Source of the DNA: Candidatus Gastranaerophilales bacterium
GTDB taxonomy: Bacteria > Cyanobacteriota > Vampirovibrionia > Gastranaerophilales > Gastranaerophilaceae
Assembly (NCBI GenBank): GCA_947584965.1
Contig: CANPWQ010000010.1
Location: forward strand, 1-49,046
Length of the DNA: 49,046 bases
Reading direction: 5' to 3'
The notes beneath the pieces were generated by a model that searched no databases, was not told the origin of the DNA, and saw only the letters and a list, made by a program, of their open reading frames with translations. This document shows positions 18,118 to 26,906 of the stretch, one piece after another; position 1 is the first letter of the stretch; every line of letters begins with the position of its first letter. Made by a program: the position numbers and the translations under genes.

Positions 18118-19209
18118 ATGAGTGAATATACAATAAATTCTTTACTTCAAAAGGCGGCAGAACTTAAAGCGTCCGATTTGCACTTTATAGTAGGCGAAGT
18201 ACCTGCATTTCGAATTAACGGAAAAATTTTAAAATCTAAACTTCCGCCCGTAACGGAAGATAATATGATTGAGGCTATTGACACAATGGCACCCGTTTCA
18301 ATGCGTGATAAGATTTTTAATTCCTATGATACCGATTTCCCTTATGAAATTGAGGGAGTAAGCAGATTTAGAGTTAATATAGCAATGTCTTTCGGATATC
18401 ATTCCATGACTATAAGGCTTGTACCTTATGATATTCCGACTTTTGAGGAATTGCATCTACCTCATACACTTGAACAATTCTCTCAATTTGATAACGGAAT
18501 TGTCCTTGTAACAGGTGTTGCAGGCTCGGGCAAATCTACAACCATTGCTTCCATTATTGAAAACATTAATATTCATCAAAAAAAACATATAGTTACAATA
18601 GAAGACCCTATTGAATATGTTTATAAAAGTAAAAATTCAATATTCACCCAAAGACAAATAGGGCTTGATACCGCAAGTTATCTTGACGGACTTAAATTCG
18701 CACTCCGTCAAGACCCTGATGTTATTTTAATCGGTGAAATAAGAGATATGGATACCGTTCAAAGCGCACTTCATGCAGCTGAAACAGGTCACCTTGTTTT
18801 TGCAACCCTTCACACATATAATGCAGTTCAAACAATTAATCGTATTTTAAGTTTTTACCGCCCCGAACAGCGTGAAGCAGTGAGAAACCAATTTTCAGAA
18901 GTATTCAGAGGCTCTATTTCTCAAAAACTTCTCCCAACAGCCGACGGGACAGGAAGAATGCCAGCTGTCGAACTGCTCGTTTCTACTCCCACTATTAAAG
19001 ACTTTATTGTTAAAGATGAACTTGATGAAATTTATAAACTCGTTCAAAAAGGTTCATACGATGATATGATTACCTTTAATATGTCTTTGTACGATTTGTT
19101 TAAAAAAGGTATTATCACTCAAGAAACGGCTCTTGAAAACTCTGATAACCCCAATGAACTTATGCACTACATTAGAGGTGTGTACTCGGGAAGTAAAACG
19201 GAATTTTAA
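18118..19209 (+). CDS. pilT: type IV pilus retraction ATPase PilT-like
   Basis: Hexameric cytoplasmic ATPase that powers pilus retraction. I use the ATG at 18118 (GGGAG 8 nt upstream) rather than an in-frame TTG at 18103, giving 363 residues. The N-terminal domain (ASDLHFIVGEVPAFRING) is the usual PilT PAS-like part. Walker A is TGVAGSGKST (about 132-141), and the Asp box, Walker B (VILIGEIRDMDT) and His box (TGHLVFATLHT) follow. The family's AIRNLIRE retraction motif is replaced by a diverged TIKDFIVKDELDEIY segment. No other pilus gene is present here. recO overlaps its stop by one base (TAATG). Confidence 0.9.
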   Translation: MSEYTINSLLQKAAELKASDLHFIVGEVPAFRINGKILKSKLPPVTEDNMIEAIDTMAPVSMRDKIFNSYDTDFPYEIEGVSRFRVNIAMSFGYHSMTIRLVPYDIPTFEELHLPHTLEQFSQFDNGIVLVTGVAGSGKSTTIASIIENINIHQKKHIVTIEDPIEYVYKSKNSIFTQRQIGLDTASYLDGLKFALRQDPDVILIGEIRDMDTVQSALHAAETGHLVFATLHTYNAVQTINRILSFYRPEQREAVRNQFSEVFRGSISQKLLPTADGTGRMPAVELLVSTPTIKDFIVKDELDEIYKLVQKGSYDDMITFNMSLYDLFKKGIITQETALENSDNPNELMHYIRGVYSGSKTEF

Positions 19210-19976
19210 TGAAAGAACAATTTACTACAAACGTTATTAATCTTAAATCATATAATATCAGCGAGGCTGATAAAATTATTGTTATGTATTCCAAGGAAAA
19301 AGGTATTATCCGCGCAGTTGCTAAAGGGATTAAAAAAACAACAAGTAAACTCGGCGGAAGAATGGATTTATTGGTTGCAAATAAACTAATGCTTAATAAA
19401 GGTAATAATCTTGATACTATCTGTCAGGCTGAAGCATTAAATACTTTCTATAAACTCCGCTGCGATATGAATAAACTTTTTTATTCAATGTACTGCGCTG
19501 AAATCGTTTCTAATTTCGGAATTGAAAATGACCCTAACAGCGAAGAAATTTTTAACCTTTTTTATACCTTTCTTGAAACAATATCAAATGCTTCAACAAA
19601 AGAACAAATTATGCTGTGCGTAATTAAGTTTCAGCTTAAAATTATGGATATTACCGGTTACTCCATTCAGCTTTTATCTTGCATAAGGTGCAATAAAACC
19701 TTTGATAACAAAGAAGAATTATTCTTTTCCGTTGAACAGGGCGGAATTTTATGCGCTCATTGCGCTGTTAACATTAATAAAAAAATTAAAATTCCGTTTA
19801 AAATTGTGCAGTTTTTAAATACAATTTTAAAAGAAAAATTCACATCACCAACCGAATATGACAACGTAATAACGGAAAAAATATGCACTGTCTGCATTAA
19901 TCTTTTAAAAGATTATATTGAATACTACTCGCCAAAAAGGTTTAAAACAAGTCAAATTCTTGAAAGTATAAGGTAA
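19209..19976 (+). CDS. recO: DNA repair protein RecO
   Basis: Mediator that helps load RecA on single-stranded DNA with RecR. The 255-residue protein has an N-terminal OB fold (about 1-80, VINLKSYNISEADKIIVMYS) and a helical C-terminal domain. A zinc site is formed by Cys158-X2-Cys161 and Cys182-X2-Cys185 (LLSCIRCNKTF and LCAHC). Length and zinc spacing fit the family. Its ATG overlaps the pilT stop by one base, so it depends on pilT translation, and deoC begins 2 nt after its own stop. Confidence 0.92.
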   Translation: MKEQFTTNVINLKSYNISEADKIIVMYSKEKGIIRAVAKGIKKTTSKLGGRMDLLVANKLMLNKGNNLDTICQAEALNTFYKLRCDMNKLFYSMYCAEIVSNFGIENDPNSEEIFNLFYTFLETISNASTKEQIMLCVIKFQLKIMDITGYSIQLLSCIRCNKTFDNKEELFFSVEQGGILCAHCAVNINKKIKIPFKIVQFLNTILKEKFTSPTEYDNVITEKICTVCINLLKDYIEYYSPKRFKTSQILESIR

Positions 19977-19978
19977 AT

Positions 19979-20629
19979 ATGGAATTAAACAAATACATAG
20001 AACACACTCTTTTAAAGCAAGACGCAACAAAACAAGATCTTATTAAATTGTTTAATGAGGCTAAACAATACCACTTTTTAGGAGTTTGCGTAAATAGTGC
20101 AAATGTAAAACTCGCAAAAGATAACTTAAAAAACAGCGGAGTAAAAGTGGTTTCGGTAGTCGGATTTCCTTTAGGAGCATGTTTAAGTGAAGTTAAGGCA
20201 TTTGAAGCAGAACAAGCCGTTAAATTAGGGGCTGATGAAATTGATATGGTTATTAATGTTCAATCATTAAAAGATAAAGATTATAAATACACCATCGAAG
20301 ATATTAAAACGGTAAAAAACTCTTGCGGTAAAACGCCTTTAAAAGTAATAATTGAAACAGATTTACTGTCGCAAGAGGAAATCATAAAAGCATGCGAAAT
20401 AATAATAAAATCGGGAGCGGATTTTGCAAAGACCTCAACGGGTTTTGTTAAAAACGGGGTGGGCGCAAAAATTGAAGATGTTAAATTAATGCACGATATT
20501 TTAAAAAATACTAATGTTAAAATAAAAGCATCAGGCGGAATTAAAACAAAAGAACAAGCATTAAAACTGATTGAAGCTGGCGCGGTAAGGCTCGGTACAA
20601 GCTCCGGTGTTCAATTAATTAAATTATAA
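19979..20629 (+). CDS. deoC: deoxyribose-phosphate aldolase
   Basis: Class I aldolase that splits 2-deoxyribose 5-phosphate into glyceraldehyde 3-phosphate and acetaldehyde, the last step of deoxynucleoside breakdown. At 216 residues it is a normal short DeoC. The Schiff-base lysine is Lys151 in FAKTSTGF. Asp89 (ADEIDMV) and the second active-site lysine near 182 (KASGGI) are intact. The N-terminal IEHTLLKQDAT and VVGFPLGA motifs are typical. It ends an operon with pilT and recO and overlaps the convergent 95-residue gene by 11 nt. Confidence 0.96.
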   Translation: MELNKYIEHTLLKQDATKQDLIKLFNEAKQYHFLGVCVNSANVKLAKDNLKNSGVKVVSVVGFPLGACLSEVKAFEAEQAVKLGADEIDMVINVQSLKDKDYKYTIEDIKTVKNSCGKTPLKVIIETDLLSQEEIIKACEIIIKSGADFAKTSTGFVKNGVGAKIEDVKLMHDILKNTNVKIKASGGIKTKEQALKLIEAGAVRLGTSSGVQLIKL

Positions 20630-20906
20630 GATTGGCAGCATTTTCAATAATAGGTTTATGCGTTTGTGCCTTTTTATTTATAAGACTTTCCAGTGCAATT
20701 TTTTTGTTTATTTTATGATTTCGCATAATATCAAAATATAATAATACAATTCCAATTAAAAGAATTTGACATACATGTGCAGTTTTCATAGTTTTCTTTA
20801 TCATTAACTCATCAGAATTAAGTTTATTATCTTTCTGACCTTTATTACTTAATACATTAGAAGAAAATTTTATTCTGTTTATATTATTAATTGAATTTAC
20901 TCTCAT
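20619..20906 (-). CDS. small membrane protein of unknown function
   Basis: 95 residues, family not recognised. A polar N terminus (NINRIKFSSNVLSNKGQK) precedes one hydrophobic segment at about 45-60 (VCQILLIGIVLLYFDIM), followed by a basic-helical tail with paired Lys and Asn. It lies 10 nt after the GH13-like gene and is probably the last gene of that operon; the ribosome site is weak. The short N-terminal KFS patch recalls the LTFGNSG patch of the membrane protein at 24921-25952. This might be a lineage-specific N-terminal feature or chance. The coding call rests on position, codon use and the clean membrane segment. Confidence 0.6.
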   Translation of the reverse strand: MRVNSINNINRIKFSSNVLSNKGQKDNKLNSDELMIKKTMKTAHVCQILLIGIVLLYFDIMRNHKINKKIALESLINKKAQTHKPIIENAANLII

Positions 20907-20916
20907 TTTTTTACCG

Positions 20917-22662
20917 TTATATATTTTGTTTTAAAACCTTTAATCCCGATTGTTCTATATCAGGAGTATTTATTTCAAATAAATGAATTCTGCCTGCACC
21001 CAAGTCGGCGGTTAATTTACCCTCAGATATTTGAAATTCGCTGTTATCGCCATAAGATTTAAATAAGTTAGTCAATTTTTGGTCGGATTTTAAACCGGGG
21101 ATATTAATAATACCTGCCTGCCTTGCATTTACATCACGATTTGCAACAACCAGCAAAGTTCTTCCGTTTAAGTGTCTTACAAACGTTATTATTTGATCAT
21201 GGTCATTTTTATCAACATTTAATGGTATAAATGAACCTTTTGTTAAGATATCATGATACTTTTCATTGTTTCTTACGGAAAGGGTATTTTGCATAAAATC
21301 ACCGCATTCGGGATGTTTACCCTTTAAGGGTCTTGAGAAATTAAATATATCCGGTCTGCCTCTGTGAACGGTGCATTCGGTTGAGTCCGTATCGGTTTGT
21401 TCATCATTAGTGCCTTCAAAATCATATATATAATCATCGCCTGTTTGATATCCGTCAAAATAATACGGATTTAACATCGGTAATGTTGCCTGTAAGCCTG
21501 ATACCAGATTTGTAAATGTTACACCGCCATGATTCATTATTGAAATATCATCATGAGTACCGAATGAACCAATTAATGATTTACCTTTGTCAAGATTTTG
21601 CGACATATCCAAATTTTCTTCAACATAGTCATATAAATCTTTTGCTTTTGTCCATTCATGGAAAATGTGATATTGACCGTAATAGCTGTCAAAACCTGCT
21701 CTTAAAGAATCTTCGGGGCGGTCATAATCCATATTTAATTGAGGTGAAGCATCTTCATAAGTATAGCTTTCCGCAAGCCAAGCAAATTCAGGATCTTTTG
21801 ACCTTGAATAATTAATTAATATATCCCAAAATTCAGTAGGTTTAGTTCTTGCTACATCACTTCTTATTCCGTCAACACCAAGATCAATACACATATCTAC
21901 AAAGTCTTTGTGCATTTGCAGTAATTCGGGATTTAATTCACGTTTGGATTTATCTTTCCACGGATCGAACATTCTTATATCGTTCCAACCGCCCGGAGTT
22001 TTTGGCGTTCCGTCTTTTTCAAATGCCATTAATTCAGGTCTTTCTTTAAATAAATCATAAGAAGCGCAGCTTGGCAAATCAAGCATTACACTTATTCCGC
22101 GTTTATGACATTCGTTTATAAAATTTTTAAATTCATCTTTTACACTTCTCGGGTCATTGGGATCGTCCAATGCAGGGTCTATACTTAAAAAGTCAGACGG
22201 CGCATAAACAGAACCCGCCGTTCCCATTGCATTTTCTTTCCCCGGCGGATTTACGGGAAGTACATGCAAAGTATTTATTCCTAATTTTTTAAATTCATCA
22301 AGTCTTTTGACGGCATTATTAAAGTTTCCTCTGATATCACCGGCTCTTAACAGTTGGTTACCGCAGCGGTCCTCGGCACCCATATTTCTAATAATAACAC
22401 CCATTATAACAGCTTCATTATTCTTAAATTTAGTTCTTAAATTATTAGCATAATTTCCGTTTACAAGGTTAGTATTGACGGGAGTAACCTGTACCGCTGC
22501 CGTAGCACTTTGACTTTGCAAATAACGTTCAAGTATATTTGTACCTAATGGCTCAATAATGACAGGTTCAACTTTAGCAGCCATAACCGCAGTCGGCATG
22601 GTCGGCTGCTGCTGCAGGGGTTGTGATATTTGTTTTAAATATACGTCTATATAATTAGCCAT
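20917..22662 (-). CDS. GH13-like (alpha-amylase family) cytosolic protein with degenerate region I
   Basis: 581 residues, no signal peptide, with a low-complexity Gln/Pro/Val-rich N terminus (1-80). The barrel starts near 85. Region II keeps GIRSDVA (265-271, nucleophile Asp269 with Arg267), the acid/base Glu298 lies in WLAESY, and region IV keeps His370-Asp371 (GTHDD). Region I, usually DxVxNH, reads DLPSCA (195-200) and lacks the conserved His, so activity or substrate may be altered. A small all-beta C-terminal domain follows. Its start overlaps the upstream membrane-protein gene by 8 nt, so the two are coupled. I infer a glucan-acting or glucan-binding protein that works with the membrane pair. 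Confidence 0.8.
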   Translation of the reverse strand: MANYIDVYLKQISQPLQQQPTMPTAVMAAKVEPVIIEPLGTNILERYLQSQSATAAVQVTPVNTNLVNGNYANNLRTKFKNNEAVIMGVIIRNMGAEDRCGNQLLRAGDIRGNFNNAVKRLDEFKKLGINTLHVLPVNPPGKENAMGTAGSVYAPSDFLSIDPALDDPNDPRSVKDEFKNFINECHKRGISVMLDLPSCASYDLFKERPELMAFEKDGTPKTPGGWNDIRMFDPWKDKSKRELNPELLQMHKDFVDMCIDLGVDGIRSDVARTKPTEFWDILINYSRSKDPEFAWLAESYTYEDASPQLNMDYDRPEDSLRAGFDSYYGQYHIFHEWTKAKDLYDYVEENLDMSQNLDKGKSLIGSFGTHDDISIMNHGGVTFTNLVSGLQATLPMLNPYYFDGYQTGDDYIYDFEGTNDEQTDTDSTECTVHRGRPDIFNFSRPLKGKHPECGDFMQNTLSVRNNEKYHDILTKGSFIPLNVDKNDHDQIITFVRHLNGRTLLVVANRDVNARQAGIINIPGLKSDQKLTNLFKSYGDNSEFQISEGKLTADLGAGRIHLFEINTPDIEQSGLKVLKQNI

Positions 22663-24919
22663 TTGCTTTTATTTCCTTCTCTGCCTGTTTTTCCATTTTA
22701 CTTTTTCGACCGAGAATTAATCCTGCTGCTATTGTTACTGCCGCTATTACTATCATTGCACCGCCAAAGATTTTTAACCATTTTCTTGATGTATATATAT
22801 TTTTTGCGGATTCTTTTATCCAGTCAGTTATCGGCTTACCGGATAATGCACTTCTTTGTGTAGCATTTGATGCTGCATTACTTGAACCCGATACCGCACG
22901 GGATAAATCAGGAGTCATTTCGTTTCTCCAATTAACAAGTCTGTCCATAATTTCTTTTTTATGAGCAGCCAAACCGCTTGTTGCTTCTTCTTCGCCGTTC
23001 TTAAACAATATATCCGTTATGATTTTATATTCATCATTATCTAATCTAAAGTTTGCTGATTTAAGTTTTTCGGCATAATCAGAAGGCGTAGCACCTGATA
23101 ATATACTCTTACATTTTTCAATCATTGCTTTTACGGAATCATCACCGTAATCTTTACCTGCCGCTTTAAGTGCTTCCGTTACTTGTGATTTTAATTCACC
23201 GGATTGCTCTTTTCTTAATATATCCATCCACTGAACTAATCTGTAAAAAGAAGCTCTTGCACCTAATATTCTGTTTGATGCCCTTTGTGTTATTTCATTT
23301 TCTAAAGTACCGGATTTAACTTTAGCACTAACTTTTTTTGCCAAATCATCAAAACCGTTTTCAGTTAACTGTATTCCTGTTTTTTCGCAAACCGCTTTTG
23401 CTTTTGTGCTAACAATGTTCATCATTCCATCAGCACCGGTCTTTGTTTCATAGTCTTCAATTAATTTCAATAATTTATTAATTAATTTATCATATTTATC
23501 TGCGGGTAATTCGGCTATCTTCTTCGTAATAATTTCATAACTGCCGTCTTTTTGTAACGCTTTTAATTCACTACTGCTTAAATGAAGTGAATTAAACAAG
23601 GTATTTGTTACTCTGCCCCATTGATTTGCTATATAAGTTCCCGATTCTTCACCGACTCTTGCGTGAATGAATTTTTCTATTACTTTTTTACCCGATGAGA
23701 AATCAACCAGCGAATTGCCTAATTTTTTCATTTGTTCGCCAATTTGTTCTACGGTAACCGGCTGTTTGGATTGGGCTTCTTTTATAAGTTTTGTCAATTC
23801 TCCAATTAATTTCTTTTTCTTAGAAGTTGATAATCCGCTTGCATTAGCCAATTTACGTGCTATATCTTCTACTGAACTTTGATTTATTATATCATCAGAC
23901 ATTTCACCTAATACTTTTTCAAGTGTTGACTGATCAAATTTACCTTTTAATGCTTCGTTTATAACATTTTTATTTAATGTATTTCTTATGTTATCTACAA
24001 GAGAGACTATATATTTTTTTATGCTTCCGCTAAAATCAGATGAATTAACATCAGGTAATTTTCTCATTATTTCTTGTAAAGTATTTTCATTTAATACAGT
24101 TTGACCGTTTTCGGATACATACTTTTGTATAGCTTCCCATACTCTTGAGTCAACACCGTTAGCATTTAATGCTTCCATAGCTTTTCTTGTAGAATTTAAA
24201 GCATGCTGTTCAAGTACATTTGTTATCGGTTTTTCCAGAACATTACAAGTTAAAGCACTCATAACGGGAGCTGCTAACCCCGCACTCATCATCCACAGTG
24301 TATTGCCTTGTGTAGCAAGTTTTTTTGCTCTTTGTTTTATAAATTTGTCACGATCAGGCAAGTTTTCATTAACTTTTAGTTTTTTACCTATCCTGTCTAA
24401 ATCTTCTCTTGAATATAAATCCGTTAAATCGTACTGTGGATCTTGGAACATCATTTTTTTACGTCCCTGAGAGTCAATATATTTTTGATGAATATCAACA
24501 CCGGTTCTTGCCTTAATTGGAGCCTGTATAGCCAATTTCGGCCACAGAGCCATTGAACCGAAGAATGTTCCCAATCCGACAAATTCCATTGTCTTATTTA
24601 ATTTTAAAGGATTTTTTACAAATAAATAACAAGCTAAAGCAAATGAGCCTAATTTCATTGCTATATCATTTATCCTTCCAAGCTCATGGTCATTTGCCTG
24701 CCCTTTCATTGCACGTCCGATATTTACTATATCTTTTTTTATATCTTTTGCATATTCAACAGGTGAACCGAATATTCTTGACGGAAGTAATTTTGCTTTA
24801 TCTTCTTTCGGTTTTACTCTGCCATCCGAATCAAAGGTAAAAGTATGTTTATAAACATAAGAGTTATGTTTATTTTCCGTTGAATTATTTGTCAGTATTG
24901 AATTTAATACATTTGACAT
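22655..24919 (-). CDS. large membrane protein of unknown family, paralogue of the next gene upstream
   Basis: 754 residues, family not recognised. Hydrophobic segments lie near 88-102, 113-132 and 205-225. They are followed by a long helical soluble region (about 240-700) with many Lys/Glu/Asn-rich helices, then a clear C-terminal membrane helix (about 715-738) and a basic tail. Between the membrane segments is PIKARTGVDI (134-143) and KKLKVNENLPDRD (179-191). Both line up with PVKWKHGIDV and DKMNIYDGDLEHAD of the 343-residue neighbour, so the two share an N-terminal membrane module. It starts 1 nt after that neighbour's stop (AAGGTAG ribosome site) and overlaps the GH13-like gene at its end. 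Confidence 0.75.
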   Translation of the reverse strand: MSNVLNSILTNNSTENKHNSYVYKHTFTFDSDGRVKPKEDKAKLLPSRIFGSPVEYAKDIKKDIVNIGRAMKGQANDHELGRINDIAMKLGSFALACYLFVKNPLKLNKTMEFVGLGTFFGSMALWPKLAIQAPIKARTGVDIHQKYIDSQGRKKMMFQDPQYDLTDLYSREDLDRIGKKLKVNENLPDRDKFIKQRAKKLATQGNTLWMMSAGLAAPVMSALTCNVLEKPITNVLEQHALNSTRKAMEALNANGVDSRVWEAIQKYVSENGQTVLNENTLQEIMRKLPDVNSSDFSGSIKKYIVSLVDNIRNTLNKNVINEALKGKFDQSTLEKVLGEMSDDIINQSSVEDIARKLANASGLSTSKKKKLIGELTKLIKEAQSKQPVTVEQIGEQMKKLGNSLVDFSSGKKVIEKFIHARVGEESGTYIANQWGRVTNTLFNSLHLSSSELKALQKDGSYEIITKKIAELPADKYDKLINKLLKLIEDYETKTGADGMMNIVSTKAKAVCEKTGIQLTENGFDDLAKKVSAKVKSGTLENEITQRASNRILGARASFYRLVQWMDILRKEQSGELKSQVTEALKAAGKDYGDDSVKAMIEKCKSILSGATPSDYAEKLKSANFRLDNDEYKIITDILFKNGEEEATSGLAAHKKEIMDRLVNWRNEMTPDLSRAVSGSSNAASNATQRSALSGKPITDWIKESAKNIYTSRKWLKIFGGAMIVIAAVTIAAGLILGRKSKMEKQAEKEIKANG

Positions 24920-24920
24920 T

Positions 24921-25952
24921 TTAACATACTACCTTTTCTTTACTTTCATCAATTAGTGATGAAGCCGCATGAGTTTTTGACCCCTTATCTTTATTAAAGT
25001 CAAAAAGTGTTATAAAATTGCCTAACAAAGTCATGCCTACAGCGGCTCCCAATAGAACTCGTCCGGCTGTCCTTGCCGCAGGATTTGGATTATTGACAAA
25101 TTCATTACAGCTTTTAACAAATTTATTGCCGATTTCTTTAAGATTAAATGATAATTTTTCCCAAGGTTTCTGCATTGCAACACCAACACCTACTGCTGCC
25201 CACAGGTAAGAAATTAATGTTGAAAATACTTTTGTTTGTATCACCTTTTCTTTTATTTTCGGTTTTACTTTTTGATCGGCATGCTCTAAATCACCGTCAT
25301 ATATGTTCATTTTATCTGCTACTTTGCTGAAATAAGAATTTCTTTCATCTCCGTAAAATTTATTGTTATAGAATAAATCCCAACGCGGGAAATCAACACT
25401 CTCATAAGCCTTATGGTATTCATAGCTTACAAGATTATCTTTGTTATCTTCTTCGGGCAGTTCATCTATTTTCTTAATATAAGGAAGATTAACGTCAATA
25501 CCATGTTTCCATTTTACGGGAACTTCTATTAATTTTTTGGATAATACTTTGGCAATTCCGTAAAATAAAACGCCTAAACCCATTTTATTTCCCAGCTTTG
25601 CCGCTGCTTGTTTTTTAGCTTCATCTGATATAAAAGCACGTGCGCCGTTAAATACAGCGATTAACATAGCACTGCCTGTTAAATAAGGCACACTGCCCAT
25701 TGTAAGAAACTCATAAAAATTAGCGTTTTTACTGCCTTTAAAACCTTTTACGGGGTATTTTGTAAATGCTTTTGTTAATTTATCCGATTGAATTTTCAAA
25801 CGGGTTGAAATCGGGTGTTTTTTTATATCCTCAGCCATTAATCTGTCATGGTTTTCGCATTTGCTTTTTTTCTCCGCACCACTATTTCCAAAAGTCAATG
25901 CAGACAACACTTTTATATTACCGTAATTTTGTACCCCTATTTTGTCGACCAT
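24921..25952 (-). CDS. membrane protein of unknown family, shares module with following gene
   Basis: 343 residues, family not recognised. About 70 polar residues (with a short LTFGNSG patch at 19-25) precede hydrophobic segments near 82-105, 124-137, 242-260 and 296-316. PVKWKHGIDV (145-154), DKMNIYDGDLEHAD (213-226) and QKP (261-263) mirror the corresponding parts of the 754-residue neighbour. A soluble loop of about 85 residues lies between the two membrane blocks. First gene of the minus-strand operon 25952-20619; GAGG precedes the ATG at 25952. The C-terminal tail is charged and ends in Cys. Confidence 0.75.
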   Translation of the reverse strand: MVDKIGVQNYGNIKVLSALTFGNSGAEKKSKCENHDRLMAEDIKKHPISTRLKIQSDKLTKAFTKYPVKGFKGSKNANFYEFLTMGSVPYLTGSAMLIAVFNGARAFISDEAKKQAAAKLGNKMGLGVLFYGIAKVLSKKLIEVPVKWKHGIDVNLPYIKKIDELPEEDNKDNLVSYEYHKAYESVDFPRWDLFYNNKFYGDERNSYFSKVADKMNIYDGDLEHADQKVKPKIKEKVIQTKVFSTLISYLWAAVGVGVAMQKPWEKLSFNLKEIGNKFVKSCNEFVNNPNPAARTAGRVLLGAAVGMTLLGNFITLFDFNKDKGSKTHAASSLIDESKEKVVC

Positions 25953-26148
25953 CGTACCTCACAGATAAATTCCTGCTGTTTTAAACATCCTAAAATAATA
26001 TTATTGCCTCATGTTTGAGCTTTTTTTACAAAAAATTTACTTTTCTTAATATTTATTTTTTCCTTTATTCTTGATAAAAATGAAGTAAAATTATACAATA
26101 TTTATGTAACAATTTTTTAATTAAACCCAAATTAAGGAGAAACTCAAA

Positions 26149-26442
26149 ATGTACGAAGACGAAAAGCTTATTTGCGAAGATTGCGGAAGTGAATTTGTTT
26201 TTACCGCAGGTGAACAGGAATTTTATGCCCAAAGAGGTCTCGTTAATAAGCCAAAACGCTGCCCTGAATGCAGAAAAAACAGAAGACAAAAAAACAGAAG
26301 AAAACTTTATGAAGTTACCTGCTCAAAATGCGGATGCCAAACTAAAGTTCCATTCAAACCCATTGAGGGAAAAGAAGTTTATTGCAAAGACTGCTATGCT
26401 GCAATAAAAGAAGCGGAACAACAAAATAAAGAATCCGTTTAA
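26149..26442 (+). CDS. double zinc-ribbon protein
   Basis: 97 residues with four CxxC knuckles: CEDC and CPEC in the first half, CSKC and CKDC in the second. The first half (LICEDCGSEFVFTAGEQEFY, then GLVNKPKRCPECRK) matches the probable zinc-binding domain family common as short stand-alone proteins. A strongly basic linker (RKNRRQKNRRK) separates the two, suggesting nucleic acid contact. The second ribbon resembles the CxxC-x-CxxC type. AAGGAG precedes the ATG and a strong terminator hairpin follows 19 nt after the stop, so it is probably a single-gene transcript. The precise function of this family is not established. Confidence 0.85.
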   Translation: MYEDEKLICEDCGSEFVFTAGEQEFYAQRGLVNKPKRCPECRKNRRQKNRRKLYEVTCSKCGCQTKVPFKPIEGKEVYCKDCYAAIKEAEQQNKESV

Positions 26443-26460
26443 ATATAAATTAAATAACAA

Positions 26461-26490
26461 AAAACAGGATGATAGAAATCATCCTGTTTT
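26461..26490. terminator. bidirectional intrinsic terminator
   Basis: Perfect 13-bp inverted repeat around loop AGAA (left arm 26461-26473, right arm 26478-26490, core ACAGGATGAT/ATCATCCTGT). It has T runs on both strands and sits between the convergent zinc-ribbon gene and the small Ser-rich gene. Confidence 0.93.
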
Positions 26491-26494
26491 TTGT

Positions 26495-26728
26495 TCACGC
26501 TACGGCAGAATATGAACCGCCCGAACAGGCAAATCCGCCTCCTGAGCTTGAAGTACTTGAACAAGCTACTGATCCCGCAGTTTCTCCGCCAATTGTGGAA
26601 TTACCATATACATTATAACTTGAGGATGCAACAGTACCTGCACTTTCGGAATGAGAGGAATTTAATGAAAAAATTACATAACTGCCTGCCGTTGAATTTG
26701 CCATTGAAAAAAATTTGTAATCTCCCAT
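26495..26728 (-). CDS. small Ser/Gly/Cys-rich protein
   Basis: 77 residues, family not recognised. The start is the ATG at 26728, preceded by GGAGG with 8-nt spacing; an in-frame ATG five codons upstream lacks a site. The first 18 residues (MGDYKFFSMANSTAGSYV) are ordinary. The rest is about one third Ser with many Gly and Thr, ending in a Cys-containing segment (SVACSSTSSSGGGFACSGG). It has its own promoter-like sequence, ribosome site and terminator, which argues that it is a real gene despite low complexity. A secreted or modified peptide is possible; no maturation enzyme lies next to it. It could also be a structural or cell-surface peptide. Confidence 0.68.
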   Translation of the reverse strand: MGDYKFFSMANSTAGSYVIFSLNSSHSESAGTVASSSYNVYGNSTIGGETAGSVACSSTSSSGGGFACSGGSYSAVA

Positions 26729-26764
26729 TTTTAAATCCTCCAATGTTACTAATTTTATTCCTCA

Positions 26765-26793
26765 CTTATATAAAAACAATTTTTTAGAACCAA
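26765..26793 (-). promoter_or_regulatory. candidate promoter of the Ser/Gly/Cys-rich gene
   Basis: Minus strand TTGGTT (26793-26788), 17-nt spacer, TATAAG (26770-26765), about 30 nt before the GGAGG ribosome site. Confidence 0.45.
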
Positions 26794-26906
26794 AATCGCA
26801 AGTTTGATTTTTTGTTACAAATATTAACATTCAAGTTGAAATTAAGGTTTCAGATGTATTTTAAACTTGCTTATGGTTTAATTATTCTATAAATTATGGA
26901 GTAATT

